64,000 bases of DNA. Source: an uncultured Gellertiella sp. GTDB taxonomy: Bacteria > Pseudomonadota > Alphaproteobacteria > Rhizobiales > Rhizobiaceae. Both the position numbers and the translations under genes were made by a program. The stretch is from positions 1,364,001 to 1,428,000 of the forward strand of contig NZ_OY735139.1 in assembly GCF_963457605.1 (NCBI RefSeq), written 5' to 3'. The notes under the pieces were generated by a model that was not told where the DNA came from, ran no database searches, and saw nothing but the letters and a program-made list of their open reading frames with translations. Shown one piece after another: positions 26,299-34,454 of the stretch (its first letter is position 1; each line of letters opens with the position of its first letter).

Positions 26299-27930
26299 TC
26301 AGGACTCAAACCCCTCGCGGCGATAGACCTCGACACCGCCAAGCACCGTGAGCAACACTTCGGTCTTGCCGATCTCATAGACGTCGCAATCGAGGATATC
26401 CTGATCGATGATGATGAAATCGGCATATTTGCCGAGGCTGAGCGAGCCGCATTTTTCCGCGTTCCACGCCGCGCGCGCCGCATTGATCGTGTAGCCGCGC
26501 AGCGCCTCCTCGCGCGTCATGCGCTGCTCGGGCATCAGCACCGGATGGTGCGGCTCGCCCGGGGGCTGGCGGGTGATGGCGGTTTCCATGATCTGGAAAG
26601 GGTTCAGTGTCGAAACGCTCCAGTCGCTCGACAACGCGCAGGTTGCCCCGGCATCGATCAGCGACCGGTTGGCATAGATGTAACGCGAGCGTTCCGGCCC
26701 GATCATCGGCTGCACCATGTCGGTAATCGATGGCTCGACCTGGGCCCAGAGCGGCTGCAGGTTCGCCATCACGCCAAGTTCGAAGAAGCGCGGGATATCG
26801 GCGGGGTCGATGACCTGGACATGGGCGATCTGGTGAAGACCGGGCCACTGACCATTCTGGCGGCGTGCCGCCTCCATGCCGTCAAGCCCCGCCCGCACCG
26901 CCTCGTCGCCGATGGCATGGATATGCAGCTGGAATCGCGCCGCATCGAACAGCGGAAAGAATTCCATGATCTGCGCGCGGCTGAACATCAGCTCCGCATT
27001 GCCACCCTTCGCATCGGCATAGGGTTCGATCATCGCGGCGGTGCGGTTTTCGAACACGCCGTCGAGGAAGAATTTCGCCGAATGCACCTTGAACATGTCG
27101 GACTGATGGGCCGCCCGGATGGCCGATACCCGTTCGAGCGCTTGCGCCGGCACTTCGTTCGCATCGACACGCGCCGTCGCGGAGACACGCACCGTCAATT
27201 CACCGGCCTCTTCCAGCTGAGCATAGACCCGTGTGTGGCGTTCATAGACGCTGGCATCAAGCACCCCGGTAAAGCCGTGCCGGTTGGCCAGTTTCTGTCC
27301 ATGGCGCACGCCTTGCTGATAATCGGCATCGGTGAGCGCCGGCATCCGGTCGAGCGCCCAGAAGATCGCATCCTCATAGAGCAGGCCCGATGGGGTGCCG
27401 TCCGCTTCCTGCACGAAATGTCCGTTGGCGGGATCAGGGGTGCCCTTGATCAGGCCGATAACCTCACAGGCCCGTGTATTCAGGCAGGCATTGTGGCCGT
27501 CCGACGCCATGGTGAAACAGGGCCGGTCCGGCACGACCTGATCCAGCACATGACGGTTGAGATTGGCCGCGCCAAAATAGCCGCTGTTCCAGCCCGCCCC
27601 TTTCACCCATTCGCCCGGATTGGCCGCCGCATGGTCTGCCAGGGCGGCCTGCATTTCTTCAACCGTGGTGACCGACAGCAGGTCTGCCGAACAATAGTCC
27701 GCCTGCCCGCCTTCCAGCAGGTGGATATGGGTATCCTGAAAGCCCGGCAGCACCAGATTGCCCGCCGCATCGACGATCTGGGTCTGCGAATTGGCCATCA
27801 GCCGGAGATCGGCCCATTCGCCAAGCGCGATGATGCGCCCGTCTTTGACGGCCATTGCCTTGGCTTCCGGCAGGAAGGGGTCGATGGTGACAATACGGGC
27901 ATTGACGACGATCAGGTCGGCAAATGTCAT
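26299..27930 (-). CDS. Amidohydrolase family 3 protein (YtcJ-like)
   Basis: A 543-residue metal-dependent hydrolase of the YtcJ / N-substituted formamide deformylase group. Metal motifs are QDTHIHLLEG (about residue 64), HIHAIGDEAV (about 340) and IAHVQVIDP (about 370). Such enzymes hydrolyse N-formyl or other amide-protected amines. It lies 57 bp downstream of the flavin oxidoreductase on the same strand and closes the amine island; it could release an amine or acid from a formylated or amide intermediate. That role is inference. Confidence 0.82.
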   Translation of the reverse strand: MTFADLIVVNARIVTIDPFLPEAKAMAVKDGRIIALGEWADLRLMANSQTQIVDAAGNLVLPGFQDTHIHLLEGGQADYCSADLLSVTTVEEMQAALADHAAANPGEWVKGAGWNSGYFGAANLNRHVLDQVVPDRPCFTMASDGHNACLNTRACEVIGLIKGTPDPANGHFVQEADGTPSGLLYEDAIFWALDRMPALTDADYQQGVRHGQKLANRHGFTGVLDASVYERHTRVYAQLEEAGELTVRVSATARVDANEVPAQALERVSAIRAAHQSDMFKVHSAKFFLDGVFENRTAAMIEPYADAKGGNAELMFSRAQIMEFFPLFDAARFQLHIHAIGDEAVRAGLDGMEAARRQNGQWPGLHQIAHVQVIDPADIPRFFELGVMANLQPLWAQVEPSITDMVQPMIGPERSRYIYANRSLIDAGATCALSSDWSVSTLNPFQIMETAITRQPPGEPHHPVLMPEQRMTREEALRGYTINAARAAWNAEKCGSLSLGKYADFIIIDQDILDCDVYEIGKTEVLLTVLGGVEVYRREGFES

Positions 27931-27987
27931 GACAAACTCCTGAACAACCCCACATCCGGGTGGGAAACACTATTCGGCAAACAAGTA

Positions 27988-30006
27988 TCAGATAATGACA
28001 CGGTCCCGCCGGACTATCAGTTCGTCTGGTAAACGACCAAAGGCCCTTGCATGCTGATGGCCATCGAGAACCGCCTGCGCGATGATGCCGGGTGCCTTGC
28101 AATCGCCCATGCGGACCAGCGTTTTCAGCCCCTTGCCGTTGAGGTCGTGATAGAGTGCATCCTGCGGCTCGCGGCTGGTCACCGGCACGAAGGCGGCGCA
28201 GGGCAACTCCCGTTGGCGGCCACTATAGACGCATTGCAGCACCGCAGTCCCGTCCCCCAGCGCGCAGACCGTGGTGTTGACGATGATCTCGACGCCGAGT
28301 TCCAGAAGCCGCGTCTGGGAACGGGCCTGTTCGACGGTATTCTCGCCCCAGGACCCCACCACGCCGCGCGGTGTGACGAGGGTGACGGAAAAGCCTTCCG
28401 TCACCAGCCTTTCCGCCAGCACGGAGCCCATGTAATAGTGATCGTCGTCAAACAGCACCACCGGCCCCCGGGCAGGACGTTCGCCGCGCATCAGGTGGTC
28501 CGGCGAGATGGTACGGGGATCGTTGAAACTGTCGACAGGCCGCGCGAAGGAATGGCCGCGGCCGTCGGTGCGCCAGCTGGCCCCGGTGGCAATCATCACA
28601 TGCCCGATGCCGGTGTCGAGGATATCGGCAACACCCATGCGGCTCTCGCGGAAAATCTCGACATGCGGCAGTTTTTCGAGCTGGCCCACCCGCCAGTCGC
28701 GCACCCGCGCCCATTCGGACAGGCCGGGAAGCCGTGATTCCAGTGTGACACGGCCACCGAGATCGCGGTCGGCTTCTGCCAGCATCACCGGCACGCCAGC
28801 CTTGCCGAGCACCATCGCGGCCTCAAGTCCCGCTGGCCCCGCACCGATGATCAGCACCGGCTCCGGCACGGCAACCGCCGGAACATGTTCCGGATGCCAG
28901 CCGCGCCGCCATTCCTCGCCCATGGTAGGGTTCTGGGTGCAGCGGATGGCAACGCCAAGCGAATCCTGCGCATAGCAGATATTGCAGCCGATGCATTCGC
29001 GGATGTCGTCGAAGCGGCCTTCGCGGATTTTTTCCGGCAGGAAGGGATCGGCAATCGACGGACGGGCAGCACCGACCAGATCGAGCACCCCGCGCCGGAC
29101 CTGGGACAGCATGGTCTCCGGGCTGGTGAACCGGCCGACCGAGACCACCGGCTTGCCGGTGACCGCCCGGATATGGGCAATGTCGGCTTCCAGCGAGGCT
29201 TCCTTGACGAAGCGGGAAACGCCCATTTCCTGCGAATAGTCCGGCACCGTCACGTCGAACAGGTCGATCAGCGGGGCAAGCGTTTCGAGAAGGTGGGCGC
29301 GCTCGTCGCGGCCATGCCCGTCATCGTTCAGCGTCTCGATGCGGATGGCGATGGCGCAACGGTCGCCGATGGCGGCCCGCATGTCCTCCACCACCTCGCG
29401 CAGCAATCGCGACCGGTTGGCAAGCTCGCCACCATACTCATCCGTCCGGTTGTTGATCACCGGATCGAGAAATTGCGCCAGCATGTAGCTGTGGGCGGCA
29501 TAGGCATAGACGATGTCGAAATCCGCCTGCCGGGCCCGGCGCGCCGCCGCCAGGTGCCATTCGCGAAACTGCTGGATGTCGGCCCTGTCCATCCGCTGGC
29601 TTTGCCAGGGCGCATAGGAGGTCGGCATGCTTGTGGGCGCAAGGGCTGCCGAGCGCGAGGCGAGGTTGGAGGTCCGGATGCCGCCATACCAGAGTTCGAC
29701 GCCTGCCAGCGCGCCGTGGCGGTGCACGGCCTCTGTCATTCCGGAGAGATTTCGGACATCACCTTCGTCCCAGAGGCTTGCAAACGGATGCGGCATGTCG
29801 TCGGAAGAGGGATGAATCGAGCAATATTCGGTATTGACGACCCCCCAGCCGCCCTCGGCCTTGATCTCGCGCATCGCATTCAGCGTCGCCGGCATGCTGT
29901 AGCCCATGCCGGTACAATGCGGCACCTGATAGAAGCGGTTCGGCGTCGTGACGGGGCCAAGCCTGACGCTTTCAAACAGGATATCGAAACGGGGATCACG
30001 GGTCAT
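27988..30006 (-). CDS. TMADH/dimethylglycine-type FMN-[4Fe-4S]-FAD oxidoreductase
   Basis: A 672-residue Old Yellow Enzyme-type flavoprotein. Residues 1-340 form the FMN barrel; ECIGCNICYAQ plus a later cysteine in AIRCTQNP bind a [4Fe-4S] cluster; from about 385 a nucleotide-binding domain follows (VLIIGAGPAGLEAAMVLG). This is the layout of trimethylamine dehydrogenase, DgcA and the stachydrine/betaine demethylases, which oxidatively remove N-methyl groups, and also of 2,4-dienoyl-CoA reductase. Neighbouring Rieske, P450 and glutamine-synthetase-like genes support the amine demethylation reading. Confidence 0.85.
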   Translation of the reverse strand: MTRDPRFDILFESVRLGPVTTPNRFYQVPHCTGMGYSMPATLNAMREIKAEGGWGVVNTEYCSIHPSSDDMPHPFASLWDEGDVRNLSGMTEAVHRHGALAGVELWYGGIRTSNLASRSAALAPTSMPTSYAPWQSQRMDRADIQQFREWHLAAARRARQADFDIVYAYAAHSYMLAQFLDPVINNRTDEYGGELANRSRLLREVVEDMRAAIGDRCAIAIRIETLNDDGHGRDERAHLLETLAPLIDLFDVTVPDYSQEMGVSRFVKEASLEADIAHIRAVTGKPVVSVGRFTSPETMLSQVRRGVLDLVGAARPSIADPFLPEKIREGRFDDIRECIGCNICYAQDSLGVAIRCTQNPTMGEEWRRGWHPEHVPAVAVPEPVLIIGAGPAGLEAAMVLGKAGVPVMLAEADRDLGGRVTLESRLPGLSEWARVRDWRVGQLEKLPHVEIFRESRMGVADILDTGIGHVMIATGASWRTDGRGHSFARPVDSFNDPRTISPDHLMRGERPARGPVVLFDDDHYYMGSVLAERLVTEGFSVTLVTPRGVVGSWGENTVEQARSQTRLLELGVEIIVNTTVCALGDGTAVLQCVYSGRQRELPCAAFVPVTSREPQDALYHDLNGKGLKTLVRMGDCKAPGIIAQAVLDGHQHARAFGRLPDELIVRRDRVII

Positions 30007-30193
30007 CGGAACTGCTGCTTCTCGGGTGGTGTCAGGCTCACGTCAGCAGCGGAGGCTGGATCTGCAAGCGACGGAATGAAGGAGGCATCGCGTATGAAAC
30101 GGCCCGCCGACGGGTGTGTCTGCGGGCCGGGACGGAAAGCAACAGCGGGCGTTGCAGCCCACCCGAAGGCAAGCTGTCCGCCCCTTTGGCTGA

Positions 30194-31303
30194 TCAGGAA
30201 GCTGCCTTCACATCGGACCAGACGCGGGTGATGGCGCGGTCCTGTTCAGGGGTGAAGGGTGCCGGCGCCCACAGCCGCTTCATCACGGCCGCATCGGGAT
30301 AGACGGCTGGATTGGCGAGGATTTCCGGTTTGATGAATGCCTTCGACGCCAGATTGCCATTGGCATAGTTCGTCAGGTTGCTGCAGCTGGCAACGACTTC
30401 CGGCTGCAGCATGTATTCGAGGAACTTGTAGGCGCTTTCCTTGTTCGGTGCGTCCGTGGGGATGCACATGCAGTCGGCCCAGGCCGGTGCGCCGGTCTTT
30501 GGAACAAAGTAGCCGAGCTTGATGTCGATGCCGGCATCCTTGGCGCGGTTGCTGGCGGTCGAATAGTCACCCGACCAGTTGTTGATCGCGCAGAGTTCCT
30601 TGTTGGGGATCGCGTTCAGGTAATTGGTGTTGTCGAAGGTACGGATATATTTGCGGATCGGCTTGAACACCTGTGCCGCCTTTTCATAGTCCGCTTCGGT
30701 GGCATTGTCCGGATCGACGCCGACATATTTCAGCACCATCAGCAGGATATCGGTGGGACTGTCGAGGACCGAGATGCCGCAATCGTTGAGCTTGGCGGCA
30801 TTTTCTGGCTTGAAGATCGTGTCCATCGATTCAAGATCGGCGTCTGGCAGCCGTTGCTTGACCATGTCGAGATTATAGGTGAAGCCGACCGAGCCCCACA
30901 TGTAGGGAATGCCATATTCATTGTTCGGATCCCAGGAAGAAACGATCCGCAAGACGTCGGGGTCGAGATTGGACCAGCTTGGCAGTTTGGTGCGGTCGAG
31001 TTTCTCGTAAACGCCTGCCTGGATGAAGGTTGGCAGCGACAGGCCGGCATGCACGGCGACATCATATCCCGATTTGCCCGCCAGCATCTTGGCCTGCATT
31101 TCTTCAGCCGAACTGTAGGTGTCGTAGGACACCGTTATGCCGGTCTCCTGCTGAAAATCCTGAATGGTGGTTTCGCCGATATAATCGGCCCAGTTATAGA
31201 CGTTCAGCGCCTTGTCGTCGGCGCGGGCGCGCCGGACGAAGGGGGCACTGAGCGCCGTTGCCCCGATCAGGGTCAGCGCCGTGCGCCGGGTCATCGTGAT
31301 CAT
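30194..31303 (-). CDS. Polyamine-type ABC substrate-binding protein (PotF/PotD-like) 1
   Basis: A 369-residue periplasmic binding protein. A twin-arginine-like leader (TRRTALTLIGATALSAPFVRRARA) — given here as positions 5-28 in two halves, TRRTALTLIGAT and ALSAPFVRRARA — is followed by the family's mature start LNVYNWADYIGE and the ligand region IPYMWGSVGFTYN. GGAGG lies 6 bases before the start. It is a paralogue of the next gene upstream. No permease or ATPase gene is beside it, so it may dock onto the importer at the left edge of the window or onto one elsewhere. Confidence 0.9.
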   Translation of the reverse strand: MITMTRRTALTLIGATALSAPFVRRARADDKALNVYNWADYIGETTIQDFQQETGITVSYDTYSSAEEMQAKMLAGKSGYDVAVHAGLSLPTFIQAGVYEKLDRTKLPSWSNLDPDVLRIVSSWDPNNEYGIPYMWGSVGFTYNLDMVKQRLPDADLESMDTIFKPENAAKLNDCGISVLDSPTDILLMVLKYVGVDPDNATEADYEKAAQVFKPIRKYIRTFDNTNYLNAIPNKELCAINNWSGDYSTASNRAKDAGIDIKLGYFVPKTGAPAWADCMCIPTDAPNKESAYKFLEYMLQPEVVASCSNLTNYANGNLASKAFIKPEILANPAVYPDAAVMKRLWAPAPFTPEQDRAITRVWSDVKAAS

Positions 31304-31397
31304 GCCAAACCTCCTGGTTTTTGTTCCCTACTTTGCAGTCTTCCATCCCGCAGCATCTCTGCGGATGCTTGGCCGGGATGGCGTTTTCAGCACTGCG

Positions 31398-31431
31398 TCC
31401 GGTCTGGCCGTTTTGTGCCAGGCAGACCGGA
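31398..31431 (-). terminator. Hairpin between the two binding-protein genes
   Basis: Perfect 9-bp arms TCCGGTCTG (31398-31406) and CAGACCGGA (31423-31431) with a 16-base loop lie just after the stop of the upstream binding-protein gene. No T-run follows, so it may stabilise the upstream mRNA or attenuate read-through rather than terminate fully. Confidence 0.4.
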
Positions 31432-31445
31432 CAAGTCCACCGACA

Positions 31446-32555
31446 TCAGGACCCGGTCATGATCTTGGCCCAGGCGCGGGTGCGAAGGGAATCATATTCT
31501 GGTGATACATCCTTTGGCAACCACACCCTCTTCATGACCTCGGCATCGGGATAGACTGCGGTATTCTGCAAAATTTCCTTCTTGATCAACGACTTGGCAT
31601 CTTTGTTCGCATTCGCATAGGCCGTGTAGTCGGTGCATTTGGCGATGACTTCGGGCTGCAGCATATAATTGAGGAACGTGTGGGCTTCCTCGACATTCGG
31701 CGCATCTGTCGGGATGATGAAGGCATCGAGCCACAGGGTTCCGCCCGAATCCGGCACAACATAGCGCAGCTTGACGTCGAGGCCCGCCTCCTTGGCGCGC
31801 AGGCTGGCGCTGGCATAGTCGCCTGCCCAGTTGGTGGAGACACAGATTTCCTGGGTGGCAAGCTGCGCCGTATACTGGTTGTTGTCGAAGGAACGGATAT
31901 CCTTGCGCACCTTCATGAAAGCGTCGACGACCGCTTCGAGATCCTTCGGGTCTTCCGACAGCGGATCCTTGCCGAGATAGGCAAGCACCATCGGTATGAT
32001 CGTGCCGGGGCTGTCGATCATGTTGATGCCGCACCCCTGAAGCTTTTCGGCGATTTCCGGCTTGAACAGCATGTCGAAGGAGTTATACGGCGCTCCGGGT
32101 GCGTTCTTGTCCACCAGAGTGGTGTTATAGGTTACACCTGTCGTGCCCCACATGTAGGGCACCGCATGGGCATTGTCGGGATCGAGCTTGGCCAGGATCG
32201 CGAGCAGCGTCTCGTCGAGGTGACCCCAATTCGTCAGCTTGGACCTGTCCAGCGGCTTCATGATGCCCGCCCGGGCAAAACGCGGCAGGTTGCGCGACGC
32301 CGTTACCACCAGATCGTAGCCGCTGCTGCCGGCCATCAACTTGGCTTCGGCAGCTTCGGCGGAATCGTAGCTGTCATAAACAACCTTGATTCCCGAGGCC
32401 GCCTCGAAATCAGCCACCACGGTCTCGCCGATATAGTCTGCCCAATTGAACACATTCACCGTCCGCTCTGCGGCCCGTGCGCTGCGCAGGAACACCGGCG
32501 CCGCCAGTGCGGCGACGCCTGCCTGTAGAACCGTTCGTCTTGTCAGGCCTGTCAT
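31446..32555 (-). CDS. Polyamine-type ABC substrate-binding protein (PotF/PotD-like) 2
   Basis: A 369-residue paralogue of the preceding protein, with twin-arginine-like leader (LTRRTVLQAGVAALAAPVF), mature start VNVFNWADYIGE and VPYMWGTTGVTYN in the ligand cleft. ATG at 32555 is supported by GGGGAGG eight bases upstream; a longer open frame to 33125 only reflects the reverse side of the Rieske gene. It lies 38 bp downstream of the Rieske oxygenase, so it is probably co-transcribed with it and delivers the oxygenase substrate or a related amine. Confidence 0.9.
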   Translation of the reverse strand: MTGLTRRTVLQAGVAALAAPVFLRSARAAERTVNVFNWADYIGETVVADFEAASGIKVVYDSYDSAEAAEAKLMAGSSGYDLVVTASRNLPRFARAGIMKPLDRSKLTNWGHLDETLLAILAKLDPDNAHAVPYMWGTTGVTYNTTLVDKNAPGAPYNSFDMLFKPEIAEKLQGCGINMIDSPGTIIPMVLAYLGKDPLSEDPKDLEAVVDAFMKVRKDIRSFDNNQYTAQLATQEICVSTNWAGDYASASLRAKEAGLDVKLRYVVPDSGGTLWLDAFIIPTDAPNVEEAHTFLNYMLQPEVIAKCTDYTAYANANKDAKSLIKKEILQNTAVYPDAEVMKRVWLPKDVSPEYDSLRTRAWAKIMTGS

Positions 32556-32593
32556 CTTGGTATCCTCCCCTTTGTAGCGCCCCCTCCCAGGGA

Positions 32594-33736
32594 TTACGCC
32601 AGTTGCTTCAAGACCCATTGCTGGAAGCGGTAAACGTCGAATTCCTGCGGCATCAGCGTGCCACCGGTGAAGGCGGCATTGCGCAGGCCGCGCTGGTTCA
32701 TCTCGGCGGCGTCGCCATCCTGCTTCAGCACCATCGTGGCGAAATCGACGACATTGTGAATGTCGAAACCCGGCTGGTTCAGAACCTCGGGCAGGAACAG
32801 CCATTCCGCGCACAGTTCGGTCTGCTCGGGGCTGATGGGCTTCAGCGACACGGCGCGGACATAATCCGGATGGGCAACGACGAACATCGTCGGCAGCATG
32901 GTGACAAAATGCAGGCCTGCATCGCGTTCCTTGTCGGTCAGACCGGGGAATACAGGGCCGCAGAGTTCGCCATTCATCGACCAGGTTGCAGCACCATCCT
33001 TCAGCGGCGTGCCCATGCCCTGTTCCGGCGTCCAGCCCGGGGCTTCGTTGGCAGCCATGTAGCCCTGGCTGTAGATCGGCACCATCTGCGACAGCTCCGG
33101 ATGGATGCCCGGGCAATGCAGGCATTCATTGTAGTTTTCCCAGAAGACCTTCCAGTTGCAGTTCATCACCTTGGTGAAGGTGTGGCCCGTCACCAGGTCC
33201 TTCATCGGCCAGTTGTCGAGATAGCCGGCACCGAGGTCGGGAACCTTGTTGAAGTCGGGCGCATCCGGGTCGACGCAGACATAGAGGAAACCGTTCCAGT
33301 CGCGCACATGCACCTTCAGCAGGCCATGCTCTTCCTTCTTGAAGTCGTCGGTGACGGAGACGAAGGGGGTGCGGACCAGTTCGCCAGTCAGCGCATAGCT
33401 CCACTGGTGGTAGGGGCAGCTGATCAGCTTGGATTTCAGGGTCTTTTCAGGCTCCGAGCACATTTCTGCGCCACGGTGGCGGCAGGTGTTGTAAAAGCCC
33501 GTGACCGCGCCGTCGCGGTCCTTGATCAGCATCAGGTTCTGGCCCGCCACCGAAATCTTGCGCACCGTGCTCGGCGGCAGGTCGTTGTTGCGACCGACAT
33601 AGACCCAGTTCTTCGCCCAGACATGCTTCAGTTCCTGCTGGTAGCGATCCTCGTCATAGTAATAACGTGCAGGCAAAGACGGCTTGCATTCATTCAGCAG
33701 GGGGGACGCGGGGTGGATCGTATGATTATGGCCCAT
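32594..33736 (-). CDS. Rieske non-haem iron oxygenase, alpha subunit (GbcA/Stc2/CntA-like)
   Basis: A 380-residue oxygenase. Rieske ligands are CRHRGAEM and CPYHQW near residues 85-110. The mononuclear iron site is in the ENYNECLHCPGIHPEL segment near residue 200. Size and motifs fit the single-component monooxygenases that N-demethylate or cleave quaternary amines (glycine betaine, stachydrine, carnitine). The usual reductase partner (GbcB-like) is missing; only a small ferredoxin lies upstream. Start MGHNHTIHP at 33736 replaces a 17-residue longer frame without family similarity. An operator-like dyad lies 220 bp upstream. Confidence 0.88.
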   Translation of the reverse strand: MGHNHTIHPASPLLNECKPSLPARYYYDEDRYQQELKHVWAKNWVYVGRNNDLPPSTVRKISVAGQNLMLIKDRDGAVTGFYNTCRHRGAEMCSEPEKTLKSKLISCPYHQWSYALTGELVRTPFVSVTDDFKKEEHGLLKVHVRDWNGFLYVCVDPDAPDFNKVPDLGAGYLDNWPMKDLVTGHTFTKVMNCNWKVFWENYNECLHCPGIHPELSQMVPIYSQGYMAANEAPGWTPEQGMGTPLKDGAATWSMNGELCGPVFPGLTDKERDAGLHFVTMLPTMFVVAHPDYVRAVSLKPISPEQTELCAEWLFLPEVLNQPGFDIHNVVDFATMVLKQDGDAAEMNQRGLRNAAFTGGTLMPQEFDVYRFQQWVLKQLA

Positions 33737-33956
33737 GACAAGGCTCCTTCTACCAGCAAAAACGACGGGAGAAAATGTAGCGGTCAAGCCCGCCCGTCAG
33801 CATCGTACCGACAGAACAGCGGATGGGGCGAACCTGACCGGGCACGCCATGGCGCACCAACCGGCCCCGGTTTCAGACCCATGCCCGCGCCGATGAGCGC
33901 GCGAAGCGACCCGGCAGACCTTTCGCAAACTCCCGTAAGCCTAGATTGAAGGAATT

Positions 33957-33972
33957 TTGACTGAACTGTCAA
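33957..33972 (-). promoter_or_regulatory. Dyad TTGAC-N6-GTCAA before the Rieske gene (candidate promoter/operator)
   Basis: The 380-bp gap between Rieske and ferredoxin genes holds a perfect 5-bp dyad in an AT-rich stretch. On the minus strand its arm reads TTGACA, a good -35 hexamer, directed at the Rieske gene. The remaining gap towards 33737 shows no gene. Confidence 0.4.
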
Positions 33973-34056
33973 TTAATATATTCGGCGCACCGGATTTTTT
34001 TGAAACCCTTGGAATTTCAGTCACCAGCACGGGAAAACCCGCAGGCCGGACACGCG

Positions 34057-34086
34057 AAAAGAGCCGGCCCCGCAGCGGACCGGCTC
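34057..34086 (-). terminator. Rho-independent terminator of the ferredoxin operon
   Basis: GAGCCGG (34061-34067) pairs with CCGGCTC (34080-34086), with further pairing inside, followed on the minus strand by TTTT. It closes the P450-ligase-ferredoxin transcript and separates it from the Rieske transcript. Confidence 0.8.
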
Positions 34087-34116
34087 TCGATAATCGATAA
34101 TTTGACGCGCATCAAT

Positions 34117-34431
34117 TCACGCCGGAACGTGGAGCACCAGACCATTCAGCTCGGCGGAGGCGATGATCTGGCAACTGAGCCGGCTTTCGGCCTTGCGCGG
34201 CGCATCGGTGGCGTCGAGGATCGCATCCTCGGTTGCATCCGGCGCACCGGCCTTCTCCGTCCATGCGGGATCGACATAGACATGGCAGGTCGCGCAGGAG
34301 AGGCACCCCCCGCATTCGCCGATGATCCCCGGCACATTGTGCTGGGCGGCGGCATTCATCAGGTTGTTGCCATCGGCAACTTCGGCGGTGATCCGGGTTC
34401 CGTCATGCAGGATCCAGGTGATTTCAGACAT
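34117..34431 (-). CDS. Adrenodoxin-type [2Fe-2S] ferredoxin
   Basis: A 104-residue ferredoxin with cluster ligands C40, C46, C49 (GECGGCLSCATCHVYVD) and C87 (RLSCQII), the C-x5-C-x2-C...C spacing of adrenodoxin/putidaredoxin proteins that feed electrons to P450s and some oxygenases. An additional cysteine, C43, lies between the ligands. It follows the glutamine-synthetase-like gene by 23 bp and ends the operon started by a P450. No ferredoxin reductase is encoded in the island, so it must share a housekeeping one. Confidence 0.92.
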   Translation of the reverse strand: MSEITWILHDGTRITAEVADGNNLMNAAAQHNVPGIIGECGGCLSCATCHVYVDPAWTEKAGAPDATEDAILDATDAPRKAESRLSCQIIASAELNGLVLHVPA

Positions 34432-34454
34432 GTAACGATCCTCTTTCAGCCGTG

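Noticed and set aside
31446-33125. A 559-codon version of the second binding protein
   Set aside because: The extra N-terminal 190 codons mirror the Rieske gene; a signal peptide and ribosome site mark the true start at 32555.
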